Positions 35,265 through 44,141 of a stretch of 64,000 nt of DNA are shown in pieces (the first letter of the stretch is position 1; every line of letters starts with the position of its first letter). The notes beneath the pieces were generated by a model. That model was not told the DNA's origin, searched no databases, and worked only from the letters and a program-made list of their open reading frames with translations. This stretch comes from JACKDW01 sp964621785 (GTDB lineage: Bacteria > Myxococcota_A > Polyangia > Nannocystales > Nannocystaceae): positions 1 to 64,000 of the forward strand of contig CAZUPD010000026.1 of NCBI GenBank assembly GCA_964621785.1. The letters run 5' to 3'. A program made the translations under genes and the position numbers.

Positions 35265-37763
35265 TTAGGTCGCCGGTGGCGGCTCCAGCTCTGGCTCTGG
35301 AGGCTGGACTGGTTCGAGTTGTGGCGGCGGCGGTGGTGGTGTTTGTGTCGACGCAACCGACGACTTCTCAAATGCGGCGTCGATCTGAGGGGCACCGTCG
35401 ACGACATCGACCGCGATCTTAACTGCCTGTCCGTTGAGCCAGCTCCTTGTGAAGTTGATCTCGCGGTTGGCGTCGGGGAAGCTCGTGAGGAGGTTCCAGA
35501 GGTTGGGAATCTCGAAGTAGAACGCGGGGGTGGTTTTGGTTTCCAGCTTTTGATTGAGCAACCAACCGATTCGGTCGCCGGAATCCGCGACGGCCAGCCA
35601 CCCGAACTCAACCTCCTCGGTCTTCTGATCGCGGGTGACCTTGATGGCAGGTTCACCGGAAACCATGTAGAGGCTCGCCGGCATGTCGGAGTCGGGGATC
35701 GCCACGGCTTCGACCTTCTGATTGACACCGGCGACGTTCGCTGGCGAAAACGTCAGCTCCGCAAACGCAAGCATGGTGCGCGCGAGGTTGGCATCGTTGC
35801 GCGGGAGTCGATGGTAGGCTGCAAAGTCGCTATGGATCGTCCGGCGTTTACCGAACTGCAAGCTCCGCAGGCTGCCCCCTGCCCCTTCGACTCGAAACGC
35901 AGCTTCGATCATTCCGAGGACAATTCCTCCTTCGGGCTTGCCCTCGAGTTCCATCGCTGGCCACCGCTGAACGGCACCGATGGCGTTGGGCCAGGTCTCG
36001 GCGAACATCGAAAGTGCAGCCATTTCGTCGGCGTGGTTGAGTGCGCGGGAGAACTCGCGTTCTTTGGCGCCGTAGATCCCGGTCGCCAACTCACCGAAAC
36101 GCTGGATGTTGGGCAGGCCAGTGCTGCGCATACACATCACGCTGCCGTCACACAGGCCCGCTAACGTTGGAACTCCTACTGCAACATCTGGCCGGTTGAA
36201 CAAGTCGTCCGATAATTTCTTTGTATCTTCATCGGTTGGGACCCAGCGCATCGTCATGTGGACGTCGCGCTCGCCGACCGTCCCTTCAAAGCTGACCCCG
36301 GCAAACAACTTGCGGACGTCACGTAGTTGCTCCAACGCTGTTATATTGCGGATTGCCGTTGAGAACCGCTCGCCGGCATTGCCGTGATTGTCCCAGCGAA
36401 GCCGGCGAAATGCAGTTGCGACCTCGGCGAGCTCATGGGCCTTGGCGATCGCGGGTCCGTGGAGATAACCGACCGCATCCCCCGCGAGGTTGCCCAAAAC
36501 TGGCAGTTGAGCGGGCGCTGCAGATCGACTTGTGCGCACAACTTCTGCGCGACCCACCGCCTTGGAATTGTCGTCGGTCCGCGCCGGAAACACGTAGAAA
36601 TCGACGACGACCGCACCTGTATCTTCGCGCAGGAGGAGCGCGACCTCGCGATCGGCGTAGCAAAGTAATTCGCCGTTGAACGAGGCACACAACTCACGCC
36701 CCGCTTCGCGTAACTCGTCCCGCGGAATCGCCATCAGCTGGCGTTTGAACGCGGCGAGGTCGGCAACCGGGACATGGATCCGCGAGTGGAATGCAAGCGT
36801 TTCGGCCTTGCTGGCAAGCGGGTGTGGGGGTGGTGTCGGCGGCTCGGGGATCGGCGGTGGTTCTTCCCAGTCGCCCGGGGTCGGTGGCGGCTCGGGGGGC
36901 ACGTCGATGGCGACCTTGGCCATCGTCATTTCCTCGGCTGCTCGTTGTGCGCGACGGGCTTCTTCGAGCGCGCGCTTGGCCTCGGTCTCGGCACGGATTT
37001 GTGCATCTACATCATTGTTTGCCGCAAACGGATCTGCAAGTTCCGATTTTTTCGCTTGTGCTGGCTGCTGCGCCTCGGTCTCGAGTCCCCGCTTGGTCTC
37101 GATGGTTGTCCGGTCCTGCGCATCTACATCTTTATTCGAAGCGAATGGATCGACGAGTTCCGTCTTCTTGGCTTCGACCTGTTGGGCTTCGGCTGCGAGC
37201 TCGGCACGACGAGCTTCGAGCTCGCGCTTGGCCTCCTCGACCGCGCGCATCGCTTCAGCTTTCTCGCGAAGTTTTTGTTCGGTGAGGTCGGCGAACGGAT
37301 CGGGCTTCGCGGTCGAAGCCTCCTTTGCGATCGAATCTCGCAGATCTCCGAGGCCGACTGGGCGAAACCAGGTCATGCTGATGACAGCTTTGGAGTCAAT
37401 ACCCCACTGCTCGGCGACATTGTCGGTCCGCAGATCCATCCCCATGACCTGACCGGCCTCGGCAAGATCCCGGGCGGCCCGCGGCTCGAGTGGGATGTGT
37501 TGCAACCACGTCTGCACCTGGTGGGGGCGAACCGAAGCGTAGAACACTCCTCCGTCGACATAGCCCGGTTGCATCCCGATTGGCTCCCGCGGAGGCGTCT
37601 GCATCCGTCCAGTCCGCTTGGCAACTTCTGAACCGCCGGTGTCCCCGGTGTTTTTGTTGCGGTTACATCCACCCAAGCAAAGGCTCAGGCTTGCGGCGAC
37701 CAACAACCATCGGCTTCGGTTCGTCGACAGGCTCCGGGAAACACTTCGATCCAGCTTCACCAC
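35265..37763 (-). CDS. Large lipoprotein with repeated coiled-coil and proline-rich tail
   Basis: 832 residues starting at GTG 37763 (a second GTG follows directly); the longer open frame to 38312 is antisense to the SGNH gene and is not real. Lipobox LGGC gives Cys33. A globular domain (about 55-165) is followed by a charged helical region (about 165-305) where an approximately 50-residue unit is repeated (AKKTELVDPFASNKDVDAQ / AKKSELADPFAANNDVDAQ). The later half has strands and helices without a known match, and the tail is Pro/Glu-rich (PPPPPPQLEPVQ, PEPELEPPP). It is divergent from the SGNH hydrolase gene; 87 bp between starts must hold both promoters. Function unknown, probably an envelope protein. 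Confidence 0.7.
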   Translation of the reverse strand: MVKLDRSVSRSLSTNRSRWLLVAASLSLCLGGCNRNKNTGDTGGSEVAKRTGRMQTPPREPIGMQPGYVDGGVFYASVRPHQVQTWLQHIPLEPRAARDLAEAGQVMGMDLRTDNVAEQWGIDSKAVISMTWFRPVGLGDLRDSIAKEASTAKPDPFADLTEQKLREKAEAMRAVEEAKRELEARRAELAAEAQQVEAKKTELVDPFASNKDVDAQDRTTIETKRGLETEAQQPAQAKKSELADPFAANNDVDAQIRAETEAKRALEEARRAQRAAEEMTMAKVAIDVPPEPPPTPGDWEEPPPIPEPPTPPPHPLASKAETLAFHSRIHVPVADLAAFKRQLMAIPRDELREAGRELCASFNGELLCYADREVALLLREDTGAVVVDFYVFPARTDDNSKAVGRAEVVRTSRSAAPAQLPVLGNLAGDAVGYLHGPAIAKAHELAEVATAFRRLRWDNHGNAGERFSTAIRNITALEQLRDVRKLFAGVSFEGTVGERDVHMTMRWVPTDEDTKKLSDDLFNRPDVAVGVPTLAGLCDGSVMCMRSTGLPNIQRFGELATGIYGAKEREFSRALNHADEMAALSMFAETWPNAIGAVQRWPAMELEGKPEGGIVLGMIEAAFRVEGAGGSLRSLQFGKRRTIHSDFAAYHRLPRNDANLARTMLAFAELTFSPANVAGVNQKVEAVAIPDSDMPASLYMVSGEPAIKVTRDQKTEEVEFGWLAVADSGDRIGWLLNQKLETKTTPAFYFEIPNLWNLLTSFPDANREINFTRSWLNGQAVKIAVDVVDGAPQIDAAFEKSSVASTQTPPPPPPQLEPVQPPEPELEPPPAT

Positions 37764-37850
37764 AGCATTATGCCGCGTTTGCCCCGAGGCGTCGCAAGCA
37801 TTGCTCTTTGCCCGCGTACGGACGCAAAAACACGGTACGCTTTCGCGCGC

Positions 37851-39350
37851 ATGGATGCTTTCAAGCCGGTTCCCCTCACGTTTGTTTTCACCCTTTCCAC
37901 CTTCGCGTGCTTCGCTGGTGGCTGTGGAGATGCTCCGAGCGAGGGCACCGAAAGCGCGACGGATTCGACTGCCGGGCCGGGGAGCGAAACGGTTGGCACG
38001 AGCGACGGCGAAAGCACTCCGGACAGTGGCATGACTGAAGGGACAACCGAGGAGGCGACCGACGGCGAAATGAGCGACAGCGAAACGACCGACGGCGAAT
38101 CTGAGACCGACGGCGAAACGACCGAGGGAGAATCTGAGACCGACGACCCGGTGGCCGGTCCCGTACTTTATATGAACGATCGGACACATTCTCCGATCAC
38201 GACCGACATCGCCGATCACCTGCGCAGCGTCGCCGCGTCTAACACCGACCGCGATGACAGTGTGTTTGCCAAAATCGGAGCTTCGAGCACGGTCAGCAAA
38301 CAGTTTATGCACTGCTTTTCAGGCGACCATGTCGACCTCGCAGACCACAGTGCGTTGCAACCGACCGTCGAGTGGTTCAAGACGCTGGTCAGCGATACAG
38401 AAGATGCTTATACACGTGAAAGCCTGTCGGCAACTGTCGGCTGGGCCGCCTTCCACGCCCTCGACGGAGACCCTTCCCCGCTGCAACAGGAGGTCGATGC
38501 GATCGAGCCCCGCTATGCGGTGATTCTCTACGGGACCAATGATATCGGCTACAACAATCTATATGGCTATACAAACAATATGCTTGACATCGTTGATACC
38601 CTGCTGGCACAGGGCGTGATTCCTGTGCTCTCGTCGATTATGCCGCGCGATGACAACCCGACGGCCGATGCCAAGGTCCCGCGCTACAACTTGGCGGTGC
38701 GGGCTGTGGCCCAGGCCCGCCGCATTCCGTTTATTGACTACCACCGCGAACTTATCGTCCTGCCGGACCACGGACTCGGGGGCGATGATCTGCATCCGAG
38801 TGTATATTCACCGATGGGTTCATCTCGCTCCTGTGTCTTCACCCCCGAAGGGCTGCAGTACGGGTATTCGATCCGCAACCTCCTCACGATCCAGGCCCTC
38901 GACCGCCTGCGTCAGACGATCAGTGAGCTCGCGCCTGAACTCGACGAGCAGGCGACCCGGCTCGACGGCACCGGAACCCGGGTGTCGCCCTATCAGGTGC
39001 CGGGGTTGCCGTTTGCACATCACGGGAACACCAACGGCGGAGAGTCGAGTTTTGATATGTACGACGGATGTACGGCCGACCAGGATGAATCTGGACCCGA
39101 GCTCCTTTACCGTTTTGAACTCGATGCGCCGAAAACAGTGCGCATACATGTGTTTGATCGGGAAGGCGTCGATATCGATCTCCACCTGCTCGATGCATCG
39201 GCGACGACCCAGGGATGTATCCAACGAGACGATCGCGAGATTGTCCACGAACTCGCCGCCGGAACGTATTTTGTCGTCCTCGATACGTTTGTAAACGACG
39301 GTGTCCCGGCGGCCGGTGAGTACCTCATGATCATGCTCGAAGAGTCATGA
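37851..39350 (+). CDS. SGNH/GDSL-type hydrolase lipoprotein
   Basis: 499 residues from ATG 37851. Signal peptide with lipobox AGGC (Cys25), then a long Ser/Thr/Glu linker (about 26-105, TDGESETDGETTEGESETD-type). The hydrolase domain shows block I as IGASSTVS (nucleophile probably Ser145), block III as YGTNDIGYNN with the oxyanion Asn, and block V as DDLHPS with Asp312/313 and His315. The C-terminal part (about 400-499: FELDAPKTVRIHVF, VDIDLHLLDA, HELAAGTYFVVLDTF) looks like a pre-peptidase/PPC beta-sandwich. It probably de-acylates a lipid or polysaccharide at the cell surface; substrate unknown. Confidence 0.85.
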   Translation: MDAFKPVPLTFVFTLSTFACFAGGCGDAPSEGTESATDSTAGPGSETVGTSDGESTPDSGMTEGTTEEATDGEMSDSETTDGESETDGETTEGESETDDPVAGPVLYMNDRTHSPITTDIADHLRSVAASNTDRDDSVFAKIGASSTVSKQFMHCFSGDHVDLADHSALQPTVEWFKTLVSDTEDAYTRESLSATVGWAAFHALDGDPSPLQQEVDAIEPRYAVILYGTNDIGYNNLYGYTNNMLDIVDTLLAQGVIPVLSSIMPRDDNPTADAKVPRYNLAVRAVAQARRIPFIDYHRELIVLPDHGLGGDDLHPSVYSPMGSSRSCVFTPEGLQYGYSIRNLLTIQALDRLRQTISELAPELDEQATRLDGTGTRVSPYQVPGLPFAHHGNTNGGESSFDMYDGCTADQDESGPELLYRFELDAPKTVRIHVFDREGVDIDLHLLDASATTQGCIQRDDREIVHELAAGTYFVVLDTFVNDGVPAAGEYLMIMLEES

Positions 39351-39383
39351 GCGACTGTGCTCGCCCTGTTTCCGCGGACGTGT

Positions 39384-39485
39384 GAACGCGCGTTACAGTG
39401 CCTCACCAAGGGTGGGTGCGGTTACGCGCGTTCAATGGTTACGCACCGTTGCATCCCTCGCTTCGAACGTTTGGTGAAACGTCCG
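39384..39485. promoter_or_regulatory. Inverted repeats between the SGNH gene and the DUF4388 gene
   Basis: Two inverted repeats lie in this 190-bp spacer: GAACGCGCGTTAC (39384-39396) with GTTACGCGCGTTC (39421-39433), twelve of thirteen pairs, 24 bases apart; and CGAACGTTT / AAACGTCCG around GGTG (39464-39485). No T run follows either. They could be an mRNA hairpin after the SGNH gene or operators for the gene starting at 39541. Confidence 0.45.
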
Positions 39486-39540
39486 AGCTCGTGATCCGGG
39501 GTGCCGGCATGGTCACTCCCTGTTAGAGTAGGCGCGATTT

Positions 39541-40878
39541 ATGAAGCACGCCCAGGACGAGCTTGTATGGATTGATAGTAACGGTGTCGCCCACCCGCTG
39601 GGGGACGCCGCAACCCGGCGGATGAAGAAGCGAGTAGGCGCATTTCGTATGTTCCCCTCGCCGGACCACCTCGTTTTTATGCGTTACACCGGTGAGGATG
39701 GTCGCCGCGACCAAGACGACGGGCGTGTGATCCGTTTGGCTGGAGAAATCGCCGGCCCGGGGACCCTGTGCGACATCGTAGCCCTCCTCGGGCAAGCTGG
39801 GTGGCGAGGCGAACTGATGGTGCTCGACGGCGATGCCCGCCGCAGCGTGTACTTTGATGCAGGTTTGGTCCAGGGGGCGATCAGCAACCACGGTGAAGAG
39901 CGCCTCGGCCAGATTCTGTTCAAATACGGGGTGATCGAAGCTGAGGATATCCCGGCGATCATGGGTCGTGCCTACGCCACGCGCGAACGATTTGGTGTAT
40001 GTGCAGTCAAATTGGAACTTCTCTCCGATGAGGATCTCTACAAATTTCTCGCCCGCCAAGTCGAAGAGATCGTGTTTCAGATGCTGACCGCGCGCGACGG
40101 GATGTACTGTTTTCTCGATGGCTACGACGATGCCTCGATCACGTTCCCGCATGCGGTGGGTGCCACCAACCTGTTGATGGACTGCGTAACCCGGATGGAT
40201 GAGATGCAGTACTTCCGTCCGCGAATCCCGACTTCGGACCATGTCCCCGACCGCCTGCTCGAGGCGACGGTCGCCGGGAGCGAGTTTGAAAAAATTTGGT
40301 CCTACATCGATGGCAATCGCAGTGTCGCCGACATCGGGCGCGACTCTCGACTCGGCGAATTTGAGGTCACGAAACTTCTGTACAAGCTCGCGCAGTCCAA
40401 ACAAGTTGCGATCTTGCCTCCGCGGTTGCGTGGTGGTGCGGCCGAAGTCGTCGAAGTTGCCAACACAATTTTGCTGCAAGTACATGAACATATCGATGCG
40501 ATGGGCTACGGGACCCGCTTTCGCGAAACCTTGCGGGCCTTTGCCGCGGGGCCGTTCGACGATTTGTTTATCAAGGCGGGCCCGTTCGACGACGGAACCC
40601 TCGACCCCAAACAGTTGCTGCAAAACGCGGCCGCGCTGGTCGGTGCCGGGGATCTGCAGGATTACGTCAAGGAGTGGCTGTACGAGTACAGTTGTTTTGC
40701 CCTGTTTAGCGCCGGAGCATCGCTCGGCACAGCGATCGAAGCCGAACTCAATCAGCACCTCGATCCGTTGATCAAAATGTTGCGTCCCCCAGGAGGAAGC
40801 AGTGCAAGCTCGATGATCCGCATCCTGCCTGATGAGTCAGTCGAGGCTTCGTTCGCTGACATCGAACCAGACTTGTAG
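39541..40878 (+). CDS. DUF4388 (PATAN-like) domain protein
   Basis: 445 residues from ATG 39541. The segment LCDIVALLGQAGWRGELMVLDGDARRSVYFDAGLVQGAIS (about 75-115) with later GEERLGQILFKYG and VEEIVFQMLTARDGMYCF is the DUF4388 pattern, found in myxobacterial and other bacterial regulatory proteins and often linked to chemotaxis-like or gliding systems. The rest (about 230-300, VAGSEFEKIWSYIDGNRSVADI) resembles the wing-like unit that often follows DUF4388. No DNA-binding domain or membrane helix is seen. Its stop is 9 bp from the stop of the convergent HTTM-like gene. Two motif palindromes lie at 39996 and 40475. Confidence 0.8.
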   Translation: MKHAQDELVWIDSNGVAHPLGDAATRRMKKRVGAFRMFPSPDHLVFMRYTGEDGRRDQDDGRVIRLAGEIAGPGTLCDIVALLGQAGWRGELMVLDGDARRSVYFDAGLVQGAISNHGEERLGQILFKYGVIEAEDIPAIMGRAYATRERFGVCAVKLELLSDEDLYKFLARQVEEIVFQMLTARDGMYCFLDGYDDASITFPHAVGATNLLMDCVTRMDEMQYFRPRIPTSDHVPDRLLEATVAGSEFEKIWSYIDGNRSVADIGRDSRLGEFEVTKLLYKLAQSKQVAILPPRLRGGAAEVVEVANTILLQVHEHIDAMGYGTRFRETLRAFAAGPFDDLFIKAGPFDDGTLDPKQLLQNAAALVGAGDLQDYVKEWLYEYSCFALFSAGASLGTAIEAELNQHLDPLIKMLRPPGGSSASSMIRILPDESVEASFADIEPDL

Positions 40879-40887
40879 GATCATGGA

Positions 40888-42243
40888 TTACTCGTCGACC
40901 AACTCGGCGTACGTCAGCCCGGTGGCTTCGAGAAGCGAAGCGACATCAGCACCCGCGGGCGAAAACTCAGAAAATGGCACGTCGGTTGTCCGGTAGCCGA
41001 TATCGAGACCCCCGACAGTAAATGCGCCACGGCGCCCTTGCTCGGGTTGAGCCCGGACCGTCAAGACCACACCGGCCTCGCCCGAGCGTTCAATCGCAAT
41101 CCGCGTTTCGTGTGTGTGCCTGTGCATCGAGGCGATGGTCCACTCACCCGCGAGGGGTTGCCCAACTTCGAGTGGTCCAAAGCGCTGGACAGCAGGAGCG
41201 GACGGGTGAGAGGCCACCGTTGGCCCCTCCCCCACCTGCGCACGATCAGCGACGGGCGACCCCGCCTCGTCACGGGCATGGTGATGCATCGATGTATATT
41301 CATTTATTTGTGAGCCCCGGGCGAGGGCAACGCCACCGGCCACGAGCAACACACCGATTCCAATGCTTCGAACACTCGGGCGTGGGACCGGCTCGACACT
41401 GCGCGGGGTGTCACCGGCCTTTGCGAGCCAACGTCGCCACGGGTAGGAGAACGCGACGAGAAACACCATCGGCTCGACGTAGGGGATCCCGGTGAGCAGA
41501 AGGACGTTGAAGTGGAAGGCGAGCAGGAGGGTCCCCCAGAGCATGCGAAGGCGCGGGCCGAGGAGATAGCAAACGGCACCGAGCTGAATCACAAGGGTCA
41601 AGGTCGCCAGCGTTTGGCCGAACTCTGGCTGCTCGATAACTGTATGTGCATAGATCCCGAGGACCGAGGTATCGTCGACCGTATGGTGGCTGGCGACGAT
41701 CGCCCGCAACGTCGAGTTGTCGGCAAATCCGAGGCCGAGCTGTCCCAGTTTGTGGAGGCTGGCACTGACGTAACTCGCTGCGAGCACCCCACAGGCCCCC
41801 GCCTCGGCCAACTGCTCGCGTTGGGGACCTGTGACCCGCAATTGACGGGCGATGGCAAGGCCAGCCAACCACCCGACCAGTAGACCTCCGGCGTAGAAAA
41901 AGTTCCGCATCGGTCCGCCGACGACCGCGGCTTGGGCTTCGACGAACAGGGCGGACAGCACCACAATGAGCGCCCCAAACAACCCCGCGGATGTTCCGCG
42001 AGCGAATCGCCAACACGCGAATAAACCGACCGCGAGCAGTCCGTAGACGAGCCACGGCAGGCTGCCGAGCTCGAGCAAGAATGCGGGCGCAAGCGGGTGA
42101 CTCCGGTCGTTGACGCCGTTGGCGGTCAGCCACCAGCCGAGTGTGACCAGGTCGACCGCGGCGACGGCTGCGAGAACGAAGCGCAGACCGGGGCGGCCCC
42201 CGGGGCCGTGTACCGATGCACCTACAAGTTGTACATCGCTCAT
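40888..42243 (-). CDS. HTTM-like polytopic membrane protein
   Basis: 451 residues from ATG 42243 (longer open frame to 42321). Eight or more hydrophobic helices are visible in the first 320 residues. Features recalling the HTTM (horizontally transferred transmembrane) domain, present in vitamin K-dependent carboxylase-like proteins, are LGFADNSTL, HHTVDDTSVLG, LLLAFHFNVLLLTGIPYVEP and a following PW...WL. The last 130 residues are soluble. It is the third gene of an operon with the MFS transporter and the small protein at 42240: the start ATG overlaps the previous stop by 4 bp. Two motif palindromes (41641, 42217). Confidence 0.5.
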   Translation of the reverse strand: MSDVQLVGASVHGPGGRPGLRFVLAAVAAVDLVTLGWWLTANGVNDRSHPLAPAFLLELGSLPWLVYGLLAVGLFACWRFARGTSAGLFGALIVVLSALFVEAQAAVVGGPMRNFFYAGGLLVGWLAGLAIARQLRVTGPQREQLAEAGACGVLAASYVSASLHKLGQLGLGFADNSTLRAIVASHHTVDDTSVLGIYAHTVIEQPEFGQTLATLTLVIQLGAVCYLLGPRLRMLWGTLLLAFHFNVLLLTGIPYVEPMVFLVAFSYPWRRWLAKAGDTPRSVEPVPRPSVRSIGIGVLLVAGGVALARGSQINEYTSMHHHARDEAGSPVADRAQVGEGPTVASHPSAPAVQRFGPLEVGQPLAGEWTIASMHRHTHETRIAIERSGEAGVVLTVRAQPEQGRRGAFTVGGLDIGYRTTDVPFSEFSPAGADVASLLEATGLTYAELVDE

Positions 42244-42659
42244 GGCACAAACTCCGCGGTGCACGTGAGTACGGGGCAGTCTTCGATCGCGTCGAGGGTG
42301 CCGTCGGCGGTAAATCGCCACACACGTTGCACGACCTCGAGCTGCTCAGAACCTGGTGAACCCGGATCACCGCGGTGTTCGAGGATGTACTGGCGTAACT
42401 CTTCGGTTAGGTATGGAATATGGCGATTTGGACATGTCGGAGGGTCGAGTTCAGCCGGGCCGTCGCATACAAAATTGTGGTAGCGCCGCAATTCCCGAGG
42501 GTGCCCGCGATGGTCGAGGGCGATGACCCGCGACCCCGTATCGAGCCGCGAGGTCGCGTACATCGAGAATGTCGAAAACGGGTAGAGATTGTAGACCGCG
42601 TGGGAAACTGCGAGGTACCCGACGAGCACAAAGACCGAGACCCAAGTACTCGACCGCAT
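42240..42659 (-). CDS. Small membrane-anchored protein of the HTTM operon
   Basis: 139 residues from ATG 42659. One N-terminal hydrophobic helix (WVSVFVLVGYLAVSHAVYNLYPF) is followed by a soluble domain with CDGPAELDPPTCPNRH and a later pair of Cys (DCPVLTC). No family recognised. It starts 11 bp after the MFS gene's stop and overlaps the HTTM-like start by 4 bp, so the three genes must be co-expressed and the proteins may work together. Confidence 0.6.
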   Translation of the reverse strand: MRSSTWVSVFVLVGYLAVSHAVYNLYPFSTFSMYATSRLDTGSRVIALDHRGHPRELRRYHNFVCDGPAELDPPTCPNRHIPYLTEELRQYILEHRGDPGSPGSEQLEVVQRVWRFTADGTLDAIEDCPVLTCTAEFVP

Positions 42660-42669
42660 CGCCGATGCC

Positions 42670-44109
42670 CTACCTAACCGCCTCGGCTGGCTGGATGCGC
42701 GCGGCTGGATCATCGTTGCGGAACAACAGCGAGCTGAGGACAAACACGGTCCACAACGCGGCGAAGTGAAACACCATCAACTCGCCACCGTATTTGTCGT
42801 AGACCATGCTCGAGAGTTTGGGTCCGAGCAGGAGCCCGGCGGCGTAAAACGCATTGAAGACCGCATTTGCACGGCTGTACTCCTCTGGCAGGGCGGTCTT
42901 TCCCTGGAGCGCGAGGCTCAGGGGCGGGATCGCGGCGAGCGTCAATCCGGTGACAAACACTGCACTGCACAGGGCGATGTAGCTGTCGAGGGGAATGAAA
43001 CACAACACAGCGCTCAGGCCCACAGTGGCAAGGATTCGCATCCACAACAGATGGCCGTGGCGGTCGCCTAAACGCCCCGCAATGTTGGTAAACAACAACA
43101 TCCCCCCGGCGTAGACCGCCGGGATCAAAAATGTGCTTTCACGGGCAATCCCCTTGCTGTGCATGAGGTAGAGCGGAAGCATCAAGACTGTCGAGGACTG
43201 AAAATACCCGGTGGCAAAGGTGGCGACACACGACGTTTTAATTTTCCAGGCGACACGGCGGTAGCTCGTCTCTGGAGGTGTTTGAGCCGGAACCTTGTCC
43301 TGGTCAGCGCCATCATCGTCTGGCAAAGAAGATGTGTCTGCATGGATTTTTTCGCCACCGCGATCCGGGTCGAGTTTGACAAACACAAAGGCTGCGGAAC
43401 AAAGCGACAATATCCCCGCACCGACAAACGAGAGGTGCATCTGCTCTTCGCCGAGTTGGTAGCCGAGGATGGGCCCGATGATGTAGCCCACGGCCATCGA
43501 GATGGCGTACAAGCTGGTGACGTAGGCCTTGTTGTCAGCCTCGGCCCGCATCAGCAGCTGGGTTTCGCAGGCGACCCAGATCCCAGCCGAGAATGCGCCA
43601 TCTAAAAATCGCAGCAGCGCAATCTCCCAAAACCCCTGGAAGTACGGGAACATTGCAATTACAACTGCATAGCCAACGAGTGATACGAGGAGCACCGCAC
43701 GGGCCGAATACTTCCGGATCAGGTTACCGACGGGTAGCGAAAACAGGACCACACCGGCGGCAAAAAACGTCGCCAGGTTGCCGATATCCGAGGCTGTAAA
43801 TCCATACTTTTCGAGGAACGGGCTGACGAGGGCGATCGCCAGCCCGTAGGCCGTCATCAACAAGAAGATCGCAATGTTGACGACCCAGATGTTGCGGTCC
43901 CGGATCCGTTGAAACACCGGTTGTACGGTCTGCAATCGCGCGGACGCTGTCAACCTTCTGCACGTCGGTGGAGTGTGAGAAGCCGTCAAGTTGCACACCG
44001 CATCGTCCAACGGAGATATCGCGTGCGGTAAACCGTCGAAAATACCGAAAAATTGAGGTTGAACGCAAATCCCGCGCCCAGTGATTTTCGCGACCTTCAC
44101 GGCGAGCAC
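42670..44109 (-). CDS. Major facilitator superfamily transporter
   Basis: Up to 479 residues. The first ATG in frame is 44109, but the first 50 residues lack the look of an MFS N-terminus, and TTG codons at 43953 or 43935 could be the real start. From NIWVVNIAIFLLMTAYGLAIALV on, the sequence has twelve predicted helices with a central charged loop (about 245-290). The MFS A-motif region is visible as GNLIRKYSAR and the helix-8/9 region as GRLGDRHGHLL (clear G-x-x-x-D-R/K-x-G pattern). Substrate not readable. The start region is only 32 bp from the divergent giant kinase. One motif palindrome (43654). Confidence 0.9.
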   Translation of the reverse strand: MLAVKVAKITGRGICVQPQFFGIFDGLPHAISPLDDAVCNLTASHTPPTCRRLTASARLQTVQPVFQRIRDRNIWVVNIAIFLLMTAYGLAIALVSPFLEKYGFTASDIGNLATFFAAGVVLFSLPVGNLIRKYSARAVLLVSLVGYAVVIAMFPYFQGFWEIALLRFLDGAFSAGIWVACETQLLMRAEADNKAYVTSLYAISMAVGYIIGPILGYQLGEEQMHLSFVGAGILSLCSAAFVFVKLDPDRGGEKIHADTSSLPDDDGADQDKVPAQTPPETSYRRVAWKIKTSCVATFATGYFQSSTVLMLPLYLMHSKGIARESTFLIPAVYAGGMLLFTNIAGRLGDRHGHLLWMRILATVGLSAVLCFIPLDSYIALCSAVFVTGLTLAAIPPLSLALQGKTALPEEYSRANAVFNAFYAAGLLLGPKLSSMVYDKYGGELMVFHFAALWTVFVLSSLLFRNDDPAARIQPAEAVR

Positions 44110-44141
44110 TCACGCACTCTTTTGTATATTCACTGCTCACG

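Noticed and set aside
37764..38312. 549-bp upstream extension of the large lipoprotein frame on the minus strand
   Set aside because: It is antisense to the SGNH hydrolase linker; its repeats (GLRFAVGRFAV-like) are the complement of the Ser/Thr/Glu repeats and no start signal supports it.
42560..42600. Possible sigma-54 type promoter words scattered in the window
   Set aside because: No GG-N10-GC pair with proper flanks was found before a gene start.
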